Made by a program: the position numbers and the translations under genes
Shown here: positions 22,601 through 37,600 of the stretch, in pieces
Layout of the letters: every line of letters begins with the position of its first letter
How positions within the stretch are numbered: position 1 is the stretch's first letter
NCBI GenBank assembly: GCA_000310025.1
Contig: FN649740.1
Coordinates: 2,643,296 to 2,707,295 of the forward strand
DNA from: Ectocarpus siliculosus
Lineage: Eukaryota; Sar; Phaeophyceae; Ectocarpales; Ectocarpaceae
DNA length: 64,000 bases
Direction of reading: 5' to 3'
The notes under the pieces: generated by a model
Database searches by the model: none
What the model saw: the letters and a program-made list of their open reading frames with translations, nothing else
What the model was told of the DNA's origin: nothing

Positions 22601-25600
22601 TGCTCTTGTATCTCTGAAGACGATGGATGATGCTGCGAAACTAACCTATTTCGTACTGTAGGACCCTCTGATAAACTTGTGTGGCGTTCCCCTCGATTCC
22701 ACTGCGCTTGCAACGTCTTGCTGTCAACGGGGAATGGCCAACGCAAGCAACTTTCGCGCGTCCTTTCTGTGGTATACTGGCGCGGGAAAACCGACTTCGG
22801 TCAGCTCGATGACACCCATCTGACGCTCTCTCCGAACGTCGGCACGAAGTCTCCCGGACCGCACACCCCCTCCCCCATACTAAAAAACCTGCAGATCATC
22901 ACAGATAAGCCCGCCGAATCGGGCCAACTACGTCGATCACTCCACCCCTTCCTAGGCATTTGTATGAATACGAACACAGAAAAACAGCAGTGGGAAACTA
23001 CAAACAAGAAAGGCCATCTCCGCCCCACGTCGTCGAACAGTCCAGAATCAAAACAGCTTGCACGTGTACCTTCCGATACCACGCTGGTGTGACGGACAGC
23101 TGCGCCCAATCCCGTCACACGCAAGTCCATTCCCTAACCAATTCCGGGCGACGAAACGAACAACTTCCAAACCTACCTTTTCGTTCACGACGCGAAGGTT
23201 GATCGAGGCGACGGCCATTCTCCACGTGGCGACAGAGTGGGTCACGGACTGCTCCTTCAGGTCCGCCTCACTGTGCACAAGGCTTGACTCGCACTCCTGT
23301 TTCGGTCACGCCGGCCACGAGGAATCGGGCGTTTAACAACAAGGCCTTCTCTTCGCACTCCGTTGATGGTCTACTTTCAGAAGGAGGAGTACAGGTTGGG
23401 GAAAGCTCTTCTGTTGTTTCCGTGTGCTTTGTTGATTGGAAGAAAGCTTTGGCGTGGCCGTCTTTCTCTAGGGCATTTGATTTGTCTCGTCTAATACTCT
23501 GATAGATCAAGGTTCAAGGATTATTGGGTGACCGTTCGTTATCGAGAACGGCGAACGAGGTTCCCGTGAAGGGTACTCGCTTGATGCAGCGGCTTGTTCC
23601 GAAGCATTTCTACACAGGGGGTTGACGTCTAGGTAGGTTATTGGTCTCGCTTCAAAATTGGGTCTTTGTACTTGGACTACGCAGCTGATGTTGCGGAAAC
23701 AGAACTCAAGCCTGCCACGAATCACGAAAGGAAGGAGAGGAAGCGTTCGTCAGTCATCACCTCCAGAGTGTTCCGGCACTTCTCGAGCTCCGCGGTGAGG
23801 AGATCCTTCTCTTGCTGTGACTCCGCATACAGTCCCTCAGCCTTCGTAGTTTGCCGATAGGTTGACGGGGCCGCGTGGGTTTATGGTCGTGTCAGCGCCA
23901 GGGGGGGGGGGGGGGGGGAAAGGACAACGTTTTTGTTTTGTAAGCCCGCGAAAAAAGGGGGGGTTTTCGTTTTGGGAAATGGGCAAAAGGGAAAAACCGG
24001 AATCCTCCAAAAAAAAATTTTTTGTTGCCGCGAAAAAAAAATGATCAAATTGCCGAGCTGCCCCCAGGGAAAGCAACAACGGTTGAAACAAGCCGGGGCC
24101 CTTTTTTTTCCCCCCCCATTAAGGGATCCCAGGCCAGGGAACCATACCCCCCCCCCTGTCCCCTCTTTTTTTACCCCATTTCGGCCACTTTTTTAAATCC
24201 CAGGGGACTTCCTCGGTTTTCTTCCCACCCTATCCCCCCGGGTCCCCCCTTTTGCAGGGAAAAGTTTCTTTGTTTTCTTATTTCCCCCCCCCGGGCCCCC
24301 GCCGGGGCCGGGAAGGCGTCCTGGGTTTCCGGCAGGGCTCCCTTCNNNNNNNNNNNNNNNNNNNNNNNNNNNNNNNNNNNNNNNNNNNNNNNNNNNNNNN
24401 NNNNNNNNNNNNNNNNNNNNNNNNNNNNNNNNNNNNNNNNNNNNNCCTCACCTTTGGTATTTGGCGGATAGGTGGAGGGGGCCGGGGGGGTTTTATGTTG
24501 GTTTCAGCCCCGGGGGGGGGGGGGGGGGCGAGAGGACAACGTTCTTGTATTGTAAGCGCGCGATAGAAGGTGTGGTTCTCGTTTTGCGAACTGAGCAACA
24601 TGGACGACGCGGAATCGTCCATAGAGAAATTCATTGTTGCAGCGAGAACAACATGATCAGATTGCCGAGCTGCCCGCATGGAGAGCAACAACGGTTGAAG
24701 CAAGCCTGGGCACTTTTTGTTCCACACTCAGTAAGGCATCGCATGCCATGGAACCATACCCCACCCCCTGTCCTCTCGTCTTCTACCCCATCTCGGCCAC
24801 GTAGTTAGATCGCAGGGGACTTCATCGGTATTCGTCGCACCCTATCCCGCCGTGTCACACCTTCTGCAGGGAAACGTTCGCTTGTTTTCGTATTCTCTCC
24901 GCCATGGCCTCCGCCTGGGCCGTGAAGGCGTCCTGGCTTTCCAGCAGGGCTCGCTTCTTCTCTCGGTTGAATGCCTGGTTGCGGCACAGAGGGTCCAAGC
25001 AAGCATTTCACGACGAAAGGATTGGTTGGGCTTGGCCTTGCCTTGGTGTAGTATGTTATTGTAGGCTGAAACCAAGAATCACGGCAGGTTCTTGTGTCGT
25101 GCACGTGTATGTCCTAACCTGCAGCACCAGTGCGCGACTCGATACCTTCCCTCTCTCAACAGATAGATCTCCATTGGAGATTGTCTTACATCTTGTCATC
25201 CCTTTCACTCACCCTGCGTGCATCTTCGAGAGCCTTCTCTCGCTCCTCCACCGCCTCCGCCGCCGCCTTCTCCATAGCCGACTTTTGGCTCTCCTCCCAC
25301 CTCGCTCGAGCCTTTTGAGTGGCCTGTGCGTTGCCAGACCACGTTCGGTTCGTTCGTACGTAGTGCCCCAAGAGCGGGATAGGTAGGGGGGGAGAGAAAA
25401 GAAGGAGGTTCGTTGGTAAAGCATTGTCCGGTAAACGGAAAGCGTTCTCTCGAACGAGGAGGCTTCCATACCGGGTTGCGGCAGATGCGCCACTGGCACA
25501 ACAACTAAAGTTCATCCTTTTTGGCGAAGTGGTTTGTTTTTGCCGCCCAGTGGAAACACAGTAGGGGTGCAGAAAGACAAAGGCTGCATGGTTGAGTCCT

Positions 25601-28600
25601 CGCCAGATATCAGCACTACTGGTGACCTGATGTCGTCTGAAGTTGTGCGCTTACTACGACGCCCCAACTCATTCACCCATTCACCCTCCCTCCCACACGG
25701 CAAGTATTGAGTTATTCAGCGTGTTAAAGTTCACGTACGCGTAGAATCATTACATCTCGCGGCACCTTGACCCGAGCTACACAAACCAAGTACTGTAGTC
25801 CCAAATGTCATGGATATAGCTGCAGAACGACATTGCCATCATCATCAACGACAACGGCAGCAACAGCAACGACAACATGACGACAACAACAACGATGACG
25901 ACGACGATGACGACGACGACAATGACAACAACAACAACAACAACAACAGAGTGACGACGATGAAAACAACAAATGAAGCAGCACCGGCTGTACCTGACTG
26001 CTGTTGGCCATCGCCCGGAGAAGGTTGTCCTTAGCCTTCTGTTCTGCCTCCTCCAGCAGCGTGATCTGCTCCTTTAGCCTCCTGCGTTCCGCCGCCCACT
26101 CCGTCTTCGAACTACGGTTGATATCGCAAGAGTGTTGAAAATTACGGAGTCGCATTTACATGTTCATCGGTGTTGTATTGCGCCCCGTTTCAACGGGCCA
26201 CTACTGCGTTTCGAAGGTCATATTTACCCGTCTCAGTTGCTATGTATGAAAGTGAAAGCCTCGCGTCAACATTCGCGGCCCATGTGTGCGCCGGCAATAT
26301 GTGTGATACTTGGAATGAACGTATGACCAGAGTACCGTCGAGCTTTCACTCTCCTCCCCGCATTGGTCGGAACTTCATCTTGATCGTCGACATGGTATCT
26401 GTTTCACTAACCGACCTTAATGAATACGTGTGACGCCCTTCAAACCAAGAAGGAGGGTGCCCAAGACGAGAATACGCTTTAGGATTTAGACACCATTCAT
26501 AACGACCAACAAGTGTGGCCTAACCTTCGAAGCTCGTCCTGAACTTTCTCCGTGGCAAGGCGTTCTCTCTCCTTAGCCGCTTCCACCGCCAAACCTCGTT
26601 CCCGCTCGGCGCGCGCTCTCGCCTCCGCCGTTGCGGCCGCCCGAGCCTTTGTGGTACAATCAGGCGTTATTATTGTGGGCACTGCTTGGTTGTGTTAAGC
26701 TTCATTGGAATGAACGAATGCAAAATTTGATTGCCAAAGTAGCAGCGGCGACATTCCTCGCACGTTACGGAGGCCAATACTTTGAGGAAATGGGAGTTGA
26801 TGGATAAATCAAGCACGACGACAACTATGTTTCGCCTGCAAACTCTGCAACGAGACAAAACGTGTGGGGTATGCTTTCCTCTGCAAATGTCCCCACAGCG
26901 CGATCCACCCTATCAGGGCACGAAGACTGGCACGACTCATGGTAGGCAACGCATTTTCATTCCGGTGCCACCCCCAACTGATCGAACGCGGGTGAGCGCA
27001 GCAATGGACCTGCTTTCCCCCAAGGGCGAAACGGCTTAGAATGAATATTGAGAGGCACACGTACGTGGGGGTGACGAGAGAAGCACTGTAGCTCTCTGAA
27101 TACGAAGCAAAGAGAACAAATAATTCTCACTGTTGTCTCACATTGGCGACGGCCTTCGTTTGCTGTTGCGAGAACTCTTCACCCGCGGCCTTCAGCGCCG
27201 CCTCCCTCGCAACCGCCTCCTCGTCGGAAACCCGCCTGCCACGCCAGGTCATATCACGCCATATCGTGTCACGGTACAAGTATGGCCACCATGCGAAAGA
27301 ACTTGCTGTTTAGATGCTACGCAGAGTGTTGTTGCCAAGACGTATGCCAGTGTATAGAATAGGTTTAGGGCCAGGCGTCAAACCCCAAGCTGGGGTCTGA
27401 AGTAGTGGCTTTTCTGGTTGCCCCGCAGTGGACATAAGGACTCGGGCCCCGCGTGATGAAAGAGGTGCTTGAACGCAAATTCAACCGCCCGCCATGTCAT
27501 GGGTATCACGGAACTATCCAGCAGGTGTATAGCAGCTTGTGTTGTTGATGTGAGACTCGCGTAAGGCTTTGAAGATGGCACAGGCACGCCGATTCACTCA
27601 CAATCTTAGAGTCAGCCACAGTGATCGCGCGCTACAGAGAGTCATTCAGAAAGTCGTTGGAAACGACTCACACACATCATGGGTGTAAAAAAATGCGTGG
27701 GTGGACAAGGCAACACGTTAAAATTGCAACAAGAGCGGGCAACAACAACAATACCAGGAAAGGCTTACTTTCTCTCCGCCTCGAGTTCTTCAGAATGTCG
27801 AGCAGCCATTTCCTCGATGGTGGTCCGGGCGCCCTGTTTCACCTCCTCGAGGGCCTTCTCTGCTGCGTCTTGCAGCTGCAAAGCTTCCACCTCGGCTTGC
27901 CGCCCTCTGTCCGCCGTACCTCGCTCGTACGCGGCCGCCTATATTGTCGTGGGGGGTGGGGTAGGAAAGTTGGAGGAGTCGGTCTTGTCAGGAGGGGAGA
28001 ATACCACAAACATGCCAGAATGTGTTTCAGTGAAACAAATCATAAGAACCGCCGCCTTACTCATCCCATCGCCTCCCGGCGGGTCGCTGTGCGCATCTTA
28101 CACAGTAGGGAAATCAAATCCTGCAAGCAATTACTCAATTTGAGCCCTATTTCGACGAGCAATCGGTCATTGGATGACTTTGCTAGTAGTTGTCTTTTAC
28201 GGCCCTTGAAGCAAGTTGGGACAAGCAGCTGTTGAAACCGGCATGAATGCATTATCCATCGCGGTTTCGACCACTATCTATCGTCTCAAAATAGATGGCG
28301 TGTTTGTCAATGGAAAACTACACGGGGCAAACGACAAACGAGCACCACGGCTGATGGCCATCTCATCCGCCACCACACCTGCTCCGCGGCCGCGCGCGCC
28401 TCCGCCTCCTCCGACGCCCTCTTCCACTTGCCCCCCTCCAGCTCCACCGCCCTCTCCCTCGCCTTCGCCAGCGCCCTCTCCAGCCTCCCCCTCTCCTCCG
28501 CCGCCTCCGCCTCCGACCTCCTCTTCGCCTCCCTCTGCGCGGAGCGCGCCAGCGCCTCCGCCTCCTTGGCGCGCCCGGCGGCCTCCTCCAAGGCCTCCTC

Positions 28601-31600
28601 TCGCTTCCGCTCGGCCTCGGCCAGGTCTTGCTCCCGCGTCAGGGCGAAAGCGGCGCCGGCTTCGGCGGCGCCGGCGGCCTTCGCCTCGGCGCAGAGCGTG
28701 AGGCCTCGCTGTCGCTCGGCCTCGGTGGCGGCCGAGGCCAGGCGCTCGGCTTCTTCGCGGAGGCGTTCTCGCTCCCTGGACACCGGGGGGGGGTGCGTTG
28801 TCGCTGTTCGCTCTCTTGCTTCCGGTGCACCAGCTAGTGTCTATCGGGCTCAAGTGTATGCTTGAGTGAAAGGCTGGACTTGTCGTTGATTGGCCAGTCA
28901 ACGTTAGAGCGCTGATGGCAAAACGTTCTGCGCTTGTCTACTGTTTACTGCTGCGGCTTGCGGGAGGGAACCATGTGCAAAAAAACGTTCAGAACACTAC
29001 TACCGTTCCACGCGATACACCACGTGGTCGCTGGCGAACCGCACCGCGTTCTGATGCGGCGGTCACTAGTTTTGCTGGTACTCTCTAGGAAGGAGTGTTC
29101 CTTGAGGACTTCTTCCTTGGAACGTTGTCCATGCGGTACGCAAAGTGAAAGGCACTACTACATATTTGTGATTCTGCTTCTCAGCGAGATTCGACCAACC
29201 ACCAAGTGCTCACATGCGGAACGCCTGTTGGGTTTCCTCCAGGAGCGCGTCGTGATCCCTGCTGGCTGCAGCCGCCACCGCCGCCGCCTCGTCCTCTGCC
29301 TTTTTTAGCTCCTCGCGCAGCACACCCCGCCACTTTTCGTCCGACTTTTCCTTCGCCTTGGCGTTGGCTTCTTCGCAGGCTTCCTTGGTGCGGGAGATCG
29401 CCGCCTTTTTGGCCATATGGGGGCGACACGTTTTTTGGTGGTCGATTGGGATGCGGACGCAAGAGAGGCCGTTCAAGCATAGCTTTCAGATTCCGTACCG
29501 AATAGTTGCCGATTAAATTGGTGGAGCGGCGTGGGGGTAGGGATAGCAGGAGTCAGGGTTGCGAAACTAAGTTCGGCACGGAGAGGGCACAAACCGTCGG
29601 TCCCCCGACTTGCTGGGCTTGTGGATACCATGTGTTGCTTTTGTCCCTTGGTTGTCCGCCAAAAATGCCACAAAAGAAGAAATGGACTTGTTCTAACGCT
29701 CGAGGAAATGTTCTCTACTTGCGTGCCAACCATACGCACAAAGCTGAAGGCACAATAGTTTTTGGGTGGTGAGGCTATCCGCATGGGCTTGTGATACAGC
29801 CAGGCATCCTATCGTTACCTCAACCCGCTCCTTGGCTCGAAGTTTCGCCTCCTGTGCCGCTCGTTCCGACGTCTCCCGGTACCTCTTGGAGTTCTCCTTA
29901 ACTTCCGCCCTAATGAGAAGAACAACGGTCAGGGGAATCACACGATCATTTGGGTCTGTTTAGTCTACTTGTGGTGTTGCGGCATGTGTAGGCCCTTATT
30001 TTCTTACACCTTGTCTTTGGTTACAAAACTCTTGGGCGCACGATGCGGTCTCTGTGCATGGCCGACCTTGTTTTGCCCCCAGGACTGTAAATCTGTGAGA
30101 GAAAGGTTTCGTGGCGGGGAAGTTTGCCCATACCATGCTCTCCAGCATTAACTGGCTCTACGTGGTGAATAGCGGCGGCGTTGATGATTGGTGTTCTCTC
30201 GTTTCGCAAAAATAACGTGAGCGACTGACAGCAACCCAACCTGCATCCGCACCTCCCTCAGGATGTCAAGCGAGGCAACATAGTTCCATAGGAACACGTG
30301 ATACGTGAATAGAAACAAGTATTAGACCAATCATCTTGCTGTCGCGCTGTTCTGCTCCTTGCCTGGCTTTCTCGAGCTCGCGTCTCGTTCCTGTCTCGAG
30401 CGCCCTGAGCTCTTCGATGGTCTGCACCTGGGTCGCGGAAACCGCCGCCGCGGCTTCGGCTTCCTCCAGCAGCCTGTCTCGCTCCTCGGCGAAGACTCGC
30501 TCGGCCTCCGCGAGTTCATCTTCAGCCTTCACCATGACCGCTCTTCGAGCATCCTGTGTTGTTGTTGGTGGTAAGGGTGTGGTGGTGCTCCTGTTATTGC
30601 TATTGTCATTTTTTTTGTCGTGGAATTTCCGTGGTACAGAGTAGCAACAACAACAACAACAACAACATGAAGGAACAGCTTCATTGTTAAGACGATTTCA
30701 GGCGATAGTCTCAAGTAACGCACAAAGGCCACAAAATCCAAGGAGAACCTAAGCAAAGGTGCGTTCCATTCTGCCGTTATCAGGTACCCGACAACACAGA
30801 CACATGACCCTTGCCTCGACCGCCGCCTTCTGCGCCCTACGCGCTCCCTCCCCGGCCTCCCTGAGAGCTCTTCGGGTGCGTTCTCTGACGTCACTCTCGG
30901 CTGCCACCATGGTTACCCCGCTCACGATGCGGTAGAAGGCGGACGCTCTCCTATTGGTGCACCACCGCGTTAACCCTTGCCCCAGGCGCTCGGCGGCAAG
31001 AAGGCGTTCGGCAGCGCGTTCTCGCACTAAGTATTGCGAGGTACACCATGGGGGGGGGGGGGAAGACGCTTAGGTTACTCTTGCCCTACTCATTTGACTA
31101 AAAAACCAACATATCCCCTCCGAGATAGAGCTATACTGGGGTCACTTGAAACAACCCTGCTTTGAGATTCGTTCTACAGTCTTCGGGCAACGGGAACGGA
31201 ACGAGGCTCACGAACAGAAACTGGGGCCGTCGAGCTTATTCCGCCCGATGTACACCTCCCCCACCTGCGAGTTCGTTCTGAAGCTCCATGAGCCGACGCT
31301 GCACCTCCCCAGTCTTAAGGAGTTGTCCACGGAGCTGCATCTGCTGCTCAACGGCCTGCCTCCTCTTCGCCTCGTCGGCCTTTTGAAGAGCAGCGAGAGC
31401 ATGACGACAGTATAGAGTCAAAGAAGGGCCGGGGAAAACATCGTTTGAAGGCGCAAGTAGAGCGGTCGATGCGATCGTGAGATGAGGAGGCAAGTGCCGA
31501 CGACGTTGTCGTCGCGCACGACATGGAGTTTGACCAGAAAGAGTAGATATCGAAAAAACCGCGGGGCGGAGCACACACCCGACGCACGGCATGACAACGT

Positions 31601-34600
31601 GCACACCTCGTCCAGTGCAGTCTTCGCGGCGACCAAGCTCTGGCTGTGTCTCCTGGCATCCTCTTCCTGCTGGGTCTTGATGGCAGCGAGCTCCTCGGTG
31701 CAGGCTTTTACCTCCTCCCGAAGACGACGGTTGGCGGTCCGAGCCGTCTCAAGGGCCTGTTGACATGCGTTGATTTCGGCAAGTCGGCGTCGTAACGACG
31801 AGCACAGAGCGGTTAGCGGCGGCGTCAAACCTAAGCCGTCTCTGGGGCATTGTGATGGTACGCGGTGGGCTACTAGGTGCGCGGAGAAATGACGTCCGAA
31901 ACGGGTGTTGGGGGCAGTGGGGGGTTGGGAACGAGCGCGGTCCGAGAAATCGGCTCTGCGGCAGACGGCCGAACAGCGAGGGCAACGGGTGGGGGCGTCG
32001 CGGGGGCGGGGGCACAGATGGACCGAACCCCCAAAACCGAAGACGATCCCTATTGAACGAAGTAGCGATACCTATTGAACGAATTAGCGAGGGCTTCGGT
32101 TTTGCCATCCATATAGAAGGTAAGACAGCAAAATCATGCAAACGCGTGTACCGACAGACTATACAGAGCAGCAGCCCACCGAAACCACATACGGGTACAA
32201 TAGAGCTAGAAATAACAAAAGCTACATTAACACATCCCCAACGTCTTGCTAGTCTCGAACGCAAAGGACAAGACTTTCGCGCTATGATGTGTACGGCTCC
32301 TCTCGATGTGCATAGGACCGTCGCAGATCCGCCAAACAAGGTACGAAAAAGTTGCGTTTCGTTCTCTCACCGATTGTTCCGCTCTAAGGTTGTCTCTGGC
32401 CTTGGAGTACCCCTCTTTGAGCAGCCCGACCTGTCGGGTTATCGCAACGAGCTCGGCCTCCATTGCCACCTGGCCCGCCACCACCGTCGCCGCAACGGTG
32501 TGGGGTGACGTGGCATGTCACGACAGCGCGGTGGGTAAAGGACAGACGAAAGGACGCAACGATCGAAGCGATACCTTGGCCGCCTGACGTGTTGGGACAT
32601 CCAGGCTGTGACGTTTATTGTACTGGTCACGTCGGTCACCCTTCGCAGTCGTAGCCGCGCAAGGTGTGGACCATGCTGGAACGCTGGCTGGATCTACAGT
32701 AGACGGGAAAACCAACTGATAACTGACAGCACCTTAGTACCATGGTGTGTACTTAGACTACCGTGACGATAGCCCCCCTCCCCAAAGCAAAGGCTTTCCA
32801 AACCAGCCCATACAGTGTCGCGAGGCTTTGGCATTCTGAACGAACGCTAAAGTGTGAGGGGACGTGCGTTGCAAAGCTTAACGGTTTATCAACAACAACC
32901 CCAAGCTTCGATGGACCATAACTCGTTCCTACCTTTTCGGCGTTGAGATCGCTCATCGCCTTCGTCTTGGCCTGCAGTTCTTGCTGAAACTCATCCGTCC
33001 TCGAGGCTTGCTCGTCGGCCCAGTCCACCTTGTTTTGCACCCAACACACGGCACACGACGTGGTGAACTCACGCGATGGATAAACACACGCTCTCGCGGG
33101 TAACAACAACCCAATTTTGTCACCTTGAAACCCAAAAACACTATTTAAACCACGTGACTTTGATTACTTTCATCACTTGTGGGTCCCCGCATTGAAATGT
33201 CACGGAACTTTCTCGACCCAGATTTATTGTTCTAACTCATGATACTGAGAGTGATGCTGAACCGAGTTTTGCTTTAAGACGCCGCAAAACCAGTTGAGTA
33301 TCAATGCTGCTAGCGCTTGGTGTTTTCTATATCTTCTACAACACGGATATGTCTGCGCGTAGAGGTTCCTCCGAGGAGAGCACCTGACGTTCACTTCTCC
33401 CGACCCCATCCCGAAAGTAGCTGGCCTACGTTCATCTCTTTGTGCGAAAACGCTGGCTTCATTGTTTCCTCTCATCGTGTGGTACTGCCAGCAGTGACCG
33501 GCCAACTTGTACAGCTGGCTGTCTCGGTACACCGCAGAGAGTCCATCTAGTACACGTAATGCAAATCACACCAACCTTGATGTCTCCTAGCTGTCGAGTG
33601 GCCTTTGCAAGGGCTTCCCGGAGTTCGTCTTTGCACGTGATCTCCGTCTGAAGCTGGCTCTTGAGGTACTGCCGCTCGTTGTCCAGCCGGCGCACCACGG
33701 CCTCCCGAGCGGCCCGGTCGGCGGAGGACTCCGTATCGGCAGCGCGCGCTTCGGCGAGGTCGTCGGCTCTCGACTGCGTAGGGTGTAGGCAGTGGTAGCG
33801 GTATTGTCGGCGACGTTTTCGAAAATGTATGATACGTGTTGGTTGTCGTAGCGGTCAAGTTGGCGGTGGGGCTCAAGAGCGCCTTGTTGGCACGGTGGTC
33901 GTTGTTTTCGTTGGGAAGAGAAGGGATGTTTTGGGGATAATGACTGGCCTGGCGTGGAATGCGTACGAGACTTAACAGCGTGGACATAATTCGAACACCA
34001 AATACAGACAAAACGAATACCACAGGACGTCGGCCGGGTCGAAACTAATTGTACGGATAAGATTTGATCCATGGGTGCCAAGACGCAGAAACTGACCCAC
34101 AACCCCTACGATATGATGCGTCGGCAGAGAAGTCCTCGGTTCCTGACTCCGAGTTCAAGAGCGCAGCTATAACCCACAGTTAAGTATGAAACACGTAGAA
34201 GCCTTGCGATGTAGAGAACTAACCATCCCCGATACACACGGGGTAAATACAGCTTTTCATGGGCAAGAAGACAACAAAGGGAACAGGCCCGTCCAGAGGC
34301 CGTCTAAGAGGTCCTGAACGTGGCAACACTATTCCCCCGTACGTCCTGGCGAGCCCGAAACGTCAAATCGTTCGATTGTGATGTCGCCCGCCCTGTTGTT
34401 CTAGGTTCTTAGACAAGGAGAACATGAGAACCCCAGAGAAAGGTGATGACAGTTGGCGATTTGTGTGCTCATTCTCCCTGAAAAGACGGCCGCACATCTT
34501 CTAGACGAGAGAAACGTTGATCGCTTGTTGAGAGATTACCTGCGCTTTGGCGAGCTCCGTCCCCCGATCCTCCAATTTGGTAGCCATCACCGCAACCTCC

Positions 34601-37600
34601 GCCTTTAGTGCCTCTTCTCTCCTTCTAGCCATAGACAGATCTCCCAGCGCATCGCTAAGCTGGTCTTGCAGCGTCTGTACCTTGGATTGGACCCTTTGGC
34701 GTGCACGAGGCGGGAACAATAAATTCAGCACCATTAACTTGCATTCACTAATACGCAGGTTCCCCTTTGGGGGGACAAGCAGGATGCCCTTGTTGGGGTT
34801 GTAGGTATGGGCTTTAATCTTATTAGATTTAATGTATCGTTCATGCCGCCCCCCGGGCAGTGAGATCAAGATTTTTTCTTGCTCACATGCAAACGTACAC
34901 CGGAATCCGATTTTTAGTCCAACGTCCTTTGACGGCCTCCAGTGACAACGGTGTCTAGGGACCGGTTCGCAGTAAGCACAGTGAATCGAAAGCCATGTAA
35001 GATTTTTGGGACAAAACCAGTTGATATGAAACCGTGCATTCACGATACAGTCATCCCGTACCTATAGGTCTCGCTCATGCTCTCCTCGACCTGACGGTTG
35101 ACGCGGCTAACCGCTTCCTCGACGGCCGCCTCCCTAGCCTTGTCTGACGCAGCGGCCTGCTTCCTGGACTCATCCTTGGCCTCGAACACACTCTTCCGCG
35201 ACAGCGCTGTCGTCATCGTCGTCGTCGTTGTTGTTGTTGTTGTTGTTTTCAAGTGTTGTTGGCGATGTTTCAATCAAGTAGGAGGCAACACCGGCGATGA
35301 TGGAGAGCGTCACGGTGACTCACGGCAGGCTAGTTGGATTGGGTTCGATAGAGGGTGGACGACAAAACGGAAGAAACGGGGCTGCGGGACATATCCACCC
35401 GAACTACTACGCAGCGGGGTCCAAAAGCCTTAGGTGAGTGTTCCATCCACACCCATCGATTCGGACACACCAACTCCCGGTTGTAAGGAGTCTTGCTGCA
35501 GATTGGCGTCAGTTCAAAATATGTGCCTGAGCCACAATTCGTGTTGATAACCGAACACGACGTGTTTTCGGGTCCGGTGTAATTCAAAAGTTAAAGTTGT
35601 TGTTGACCGCTCACCGAGGGCAGCTTCGACTTCCGCCTTCAGCGTCTGCTCGGAGGCAAGCTGTGCCTTCAGAAAATCCACCTTGAATATTGAAAGGGCA
35701 TGGAGTTGTAAACGGCATGTCTGGAAGAGAAACAGGGTGGATGCAGTGGTTCGTTCTCAGATTCTTAGGATAGTAAATTGACCGATTGATGTGCAGGTTA
35801 GTTTATTGAACATCGCCTGCTTTTCGTTCACCCAAACGTCGTCGAGCCCCAACTGAACCGGAGCACACCCCCGCGCCCATCCAGCCTCTCTTCTCTCCTG
35901 TACCTACTCTGCCACATCGTGCCGCGCCCACCTTGTTGTTGAGCGTACGAATCCTCGCCTCTGAGGTGGCCGTCACGGCTGCCAAGGTGCTCTGCGCGTC
36001 GCGCCGCCCGCCGGATTCGTCTGCCACGTCCACCGACTGGCTCGCTTGCACAGTTTGACGCAGCACGCTTATTTCCTGCCGTGAGCGCCATGAGTGGCAC
36101 AAAGGTAGAGAGTGAGGAAGAACGTCTTGACTGAAAAGGATTTAGCGCGGCTCGCTTGTTCCGAGGGAGGGCGATTTGTTGGCATGGTTCCCGCACAACA
36201 ATGGCTGGCTCCCTCCGGGATCAAAGGGCTCCGGGTCGTGTCGGCAGGGAAGCGGGGTATGAGTGCGTGCTGCAGGCATAACTTGCGACCAGGTCGGTCT
36301 GTGCTTTCTGCCGCACAAGCGGGCGATTACATGATTCTTGAGGTTTCACGATGGTGGCCATATCAGAGTTATCGTATTCATGCAATAGGTGTTATGAAAC
36401 GTACCACGAGCACAACAGCCCACCCGCGCAGATGCTTGTAATTGGCATACTATCACGAAGTCCAGTGGGACAAGCGCATTGGTAAACACTACTTTAGGAG
36501 AGTGAATGCACTCCGACCGTTGATTTTGAGAATATTTACACATAAAATGCATCTGTAGAGCTGCTCCTCACTTTCCTGATCTTCTCGGTGTCTTCTTCGG
36601 CGGATTGGCGCCTCTTCCTCTGCTCCTCTTCCATCGCCTTGAAGGTCGAGATTTTCTTCGCTGCTTCCGACACCTGCTCAGTCAATTGCAATTGTAGCAC
36701 GAAGTTTCTTAATCGTCGATGGCGCCCGGCTCGTATTGCAGGGCTCGAAACTCCGCTAGATAATAGTTATTTCGGTCAAAGCGAACAACCTATCGATCAC
36801 TCTCCTTCCCCCTAACCCCGACTCCTCTCTCCCTGGTATCCGAGTGTTCGCTTACGTGCTCCTGTAGAGAAGAAGCTTTGTCCTCCATAGCCGCCGCCAA
36901 GGTTCGAGCTTCTTGGAGCTCGCGCCTCCCCTTTGCCTCGGCAGCGGCTACCTGGATGGCGTACGGTTTTGGCCGTTTCGATCACATTTGGGTCAAGAAG
37001 GCGCGGCTCGTGTTGTATGCGTGTGTAGTGGGGGGGTTATGTCCGAGAACGCAGAGCTATTGTTGGAGGAAAGGCAGGCTAGAAAATAATGCCTTCTCGG
37101 CCAAATGAGATTGCCTGAGCTGTTGGAAGCGACACACAGGAGACTGGGACAACAGGCGTGACTGTTTTCACGAGTACGTGTGCCACGAACAAACAAGGTG
37201 CGCCTATGCTTGCGACCCCGCCAAAGTCTGAACGAGAATCCATCAGCATCAAGCGGCTGGGTGCGGACTGGACGGGTAGTTGGCTGCCTGGACGAAGCCA
37301 AAGTACATGTCTAGCATGATTTCATAGGTTTTTCAACAAAGGTTCTTCGACGGTCGTTACGCTGTGAGTCTGTGGTGAGGAACAGCGCGGCGTGATCGTG
37401 CTTGCCAACAGGATATTTGCAGCATATTTACACGAAGTATCTCAAACGATGCTTCACTACTGGGCCTTATCTGCCTGATTTCCTGACCCCTCGATTAGTA
37501 GGAATATCACAGAACAAAGCACGTGTTTCGTTTCTCATCGTGTTGATGGTCACGCGCACCTCCATAGTCTTCTCGGCGAGTAGATTTCGCTTGGTCTGAG

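Noticed and set aside
23835-24345. A tandem gene-segment duplication in the coiled-coil gene
   Set aside because: The differences are homopolymer-type errors that worsen toward the N run, which indicates unmerged contig ends, not biological divergence.
28216-28701. Pro-rich plus-strand protein
   Set aside because: It is the complement of exon 28379-28775, whose Glu/Ala/Arg codons read as Pro/Ser on the other strand.
32518-32715. A larger minus-strand exon around 32.6 kb
   Set aside because: Only the 48-base core (32575-32622) has agreeing splice sites and phase; the rest lacks coding character.
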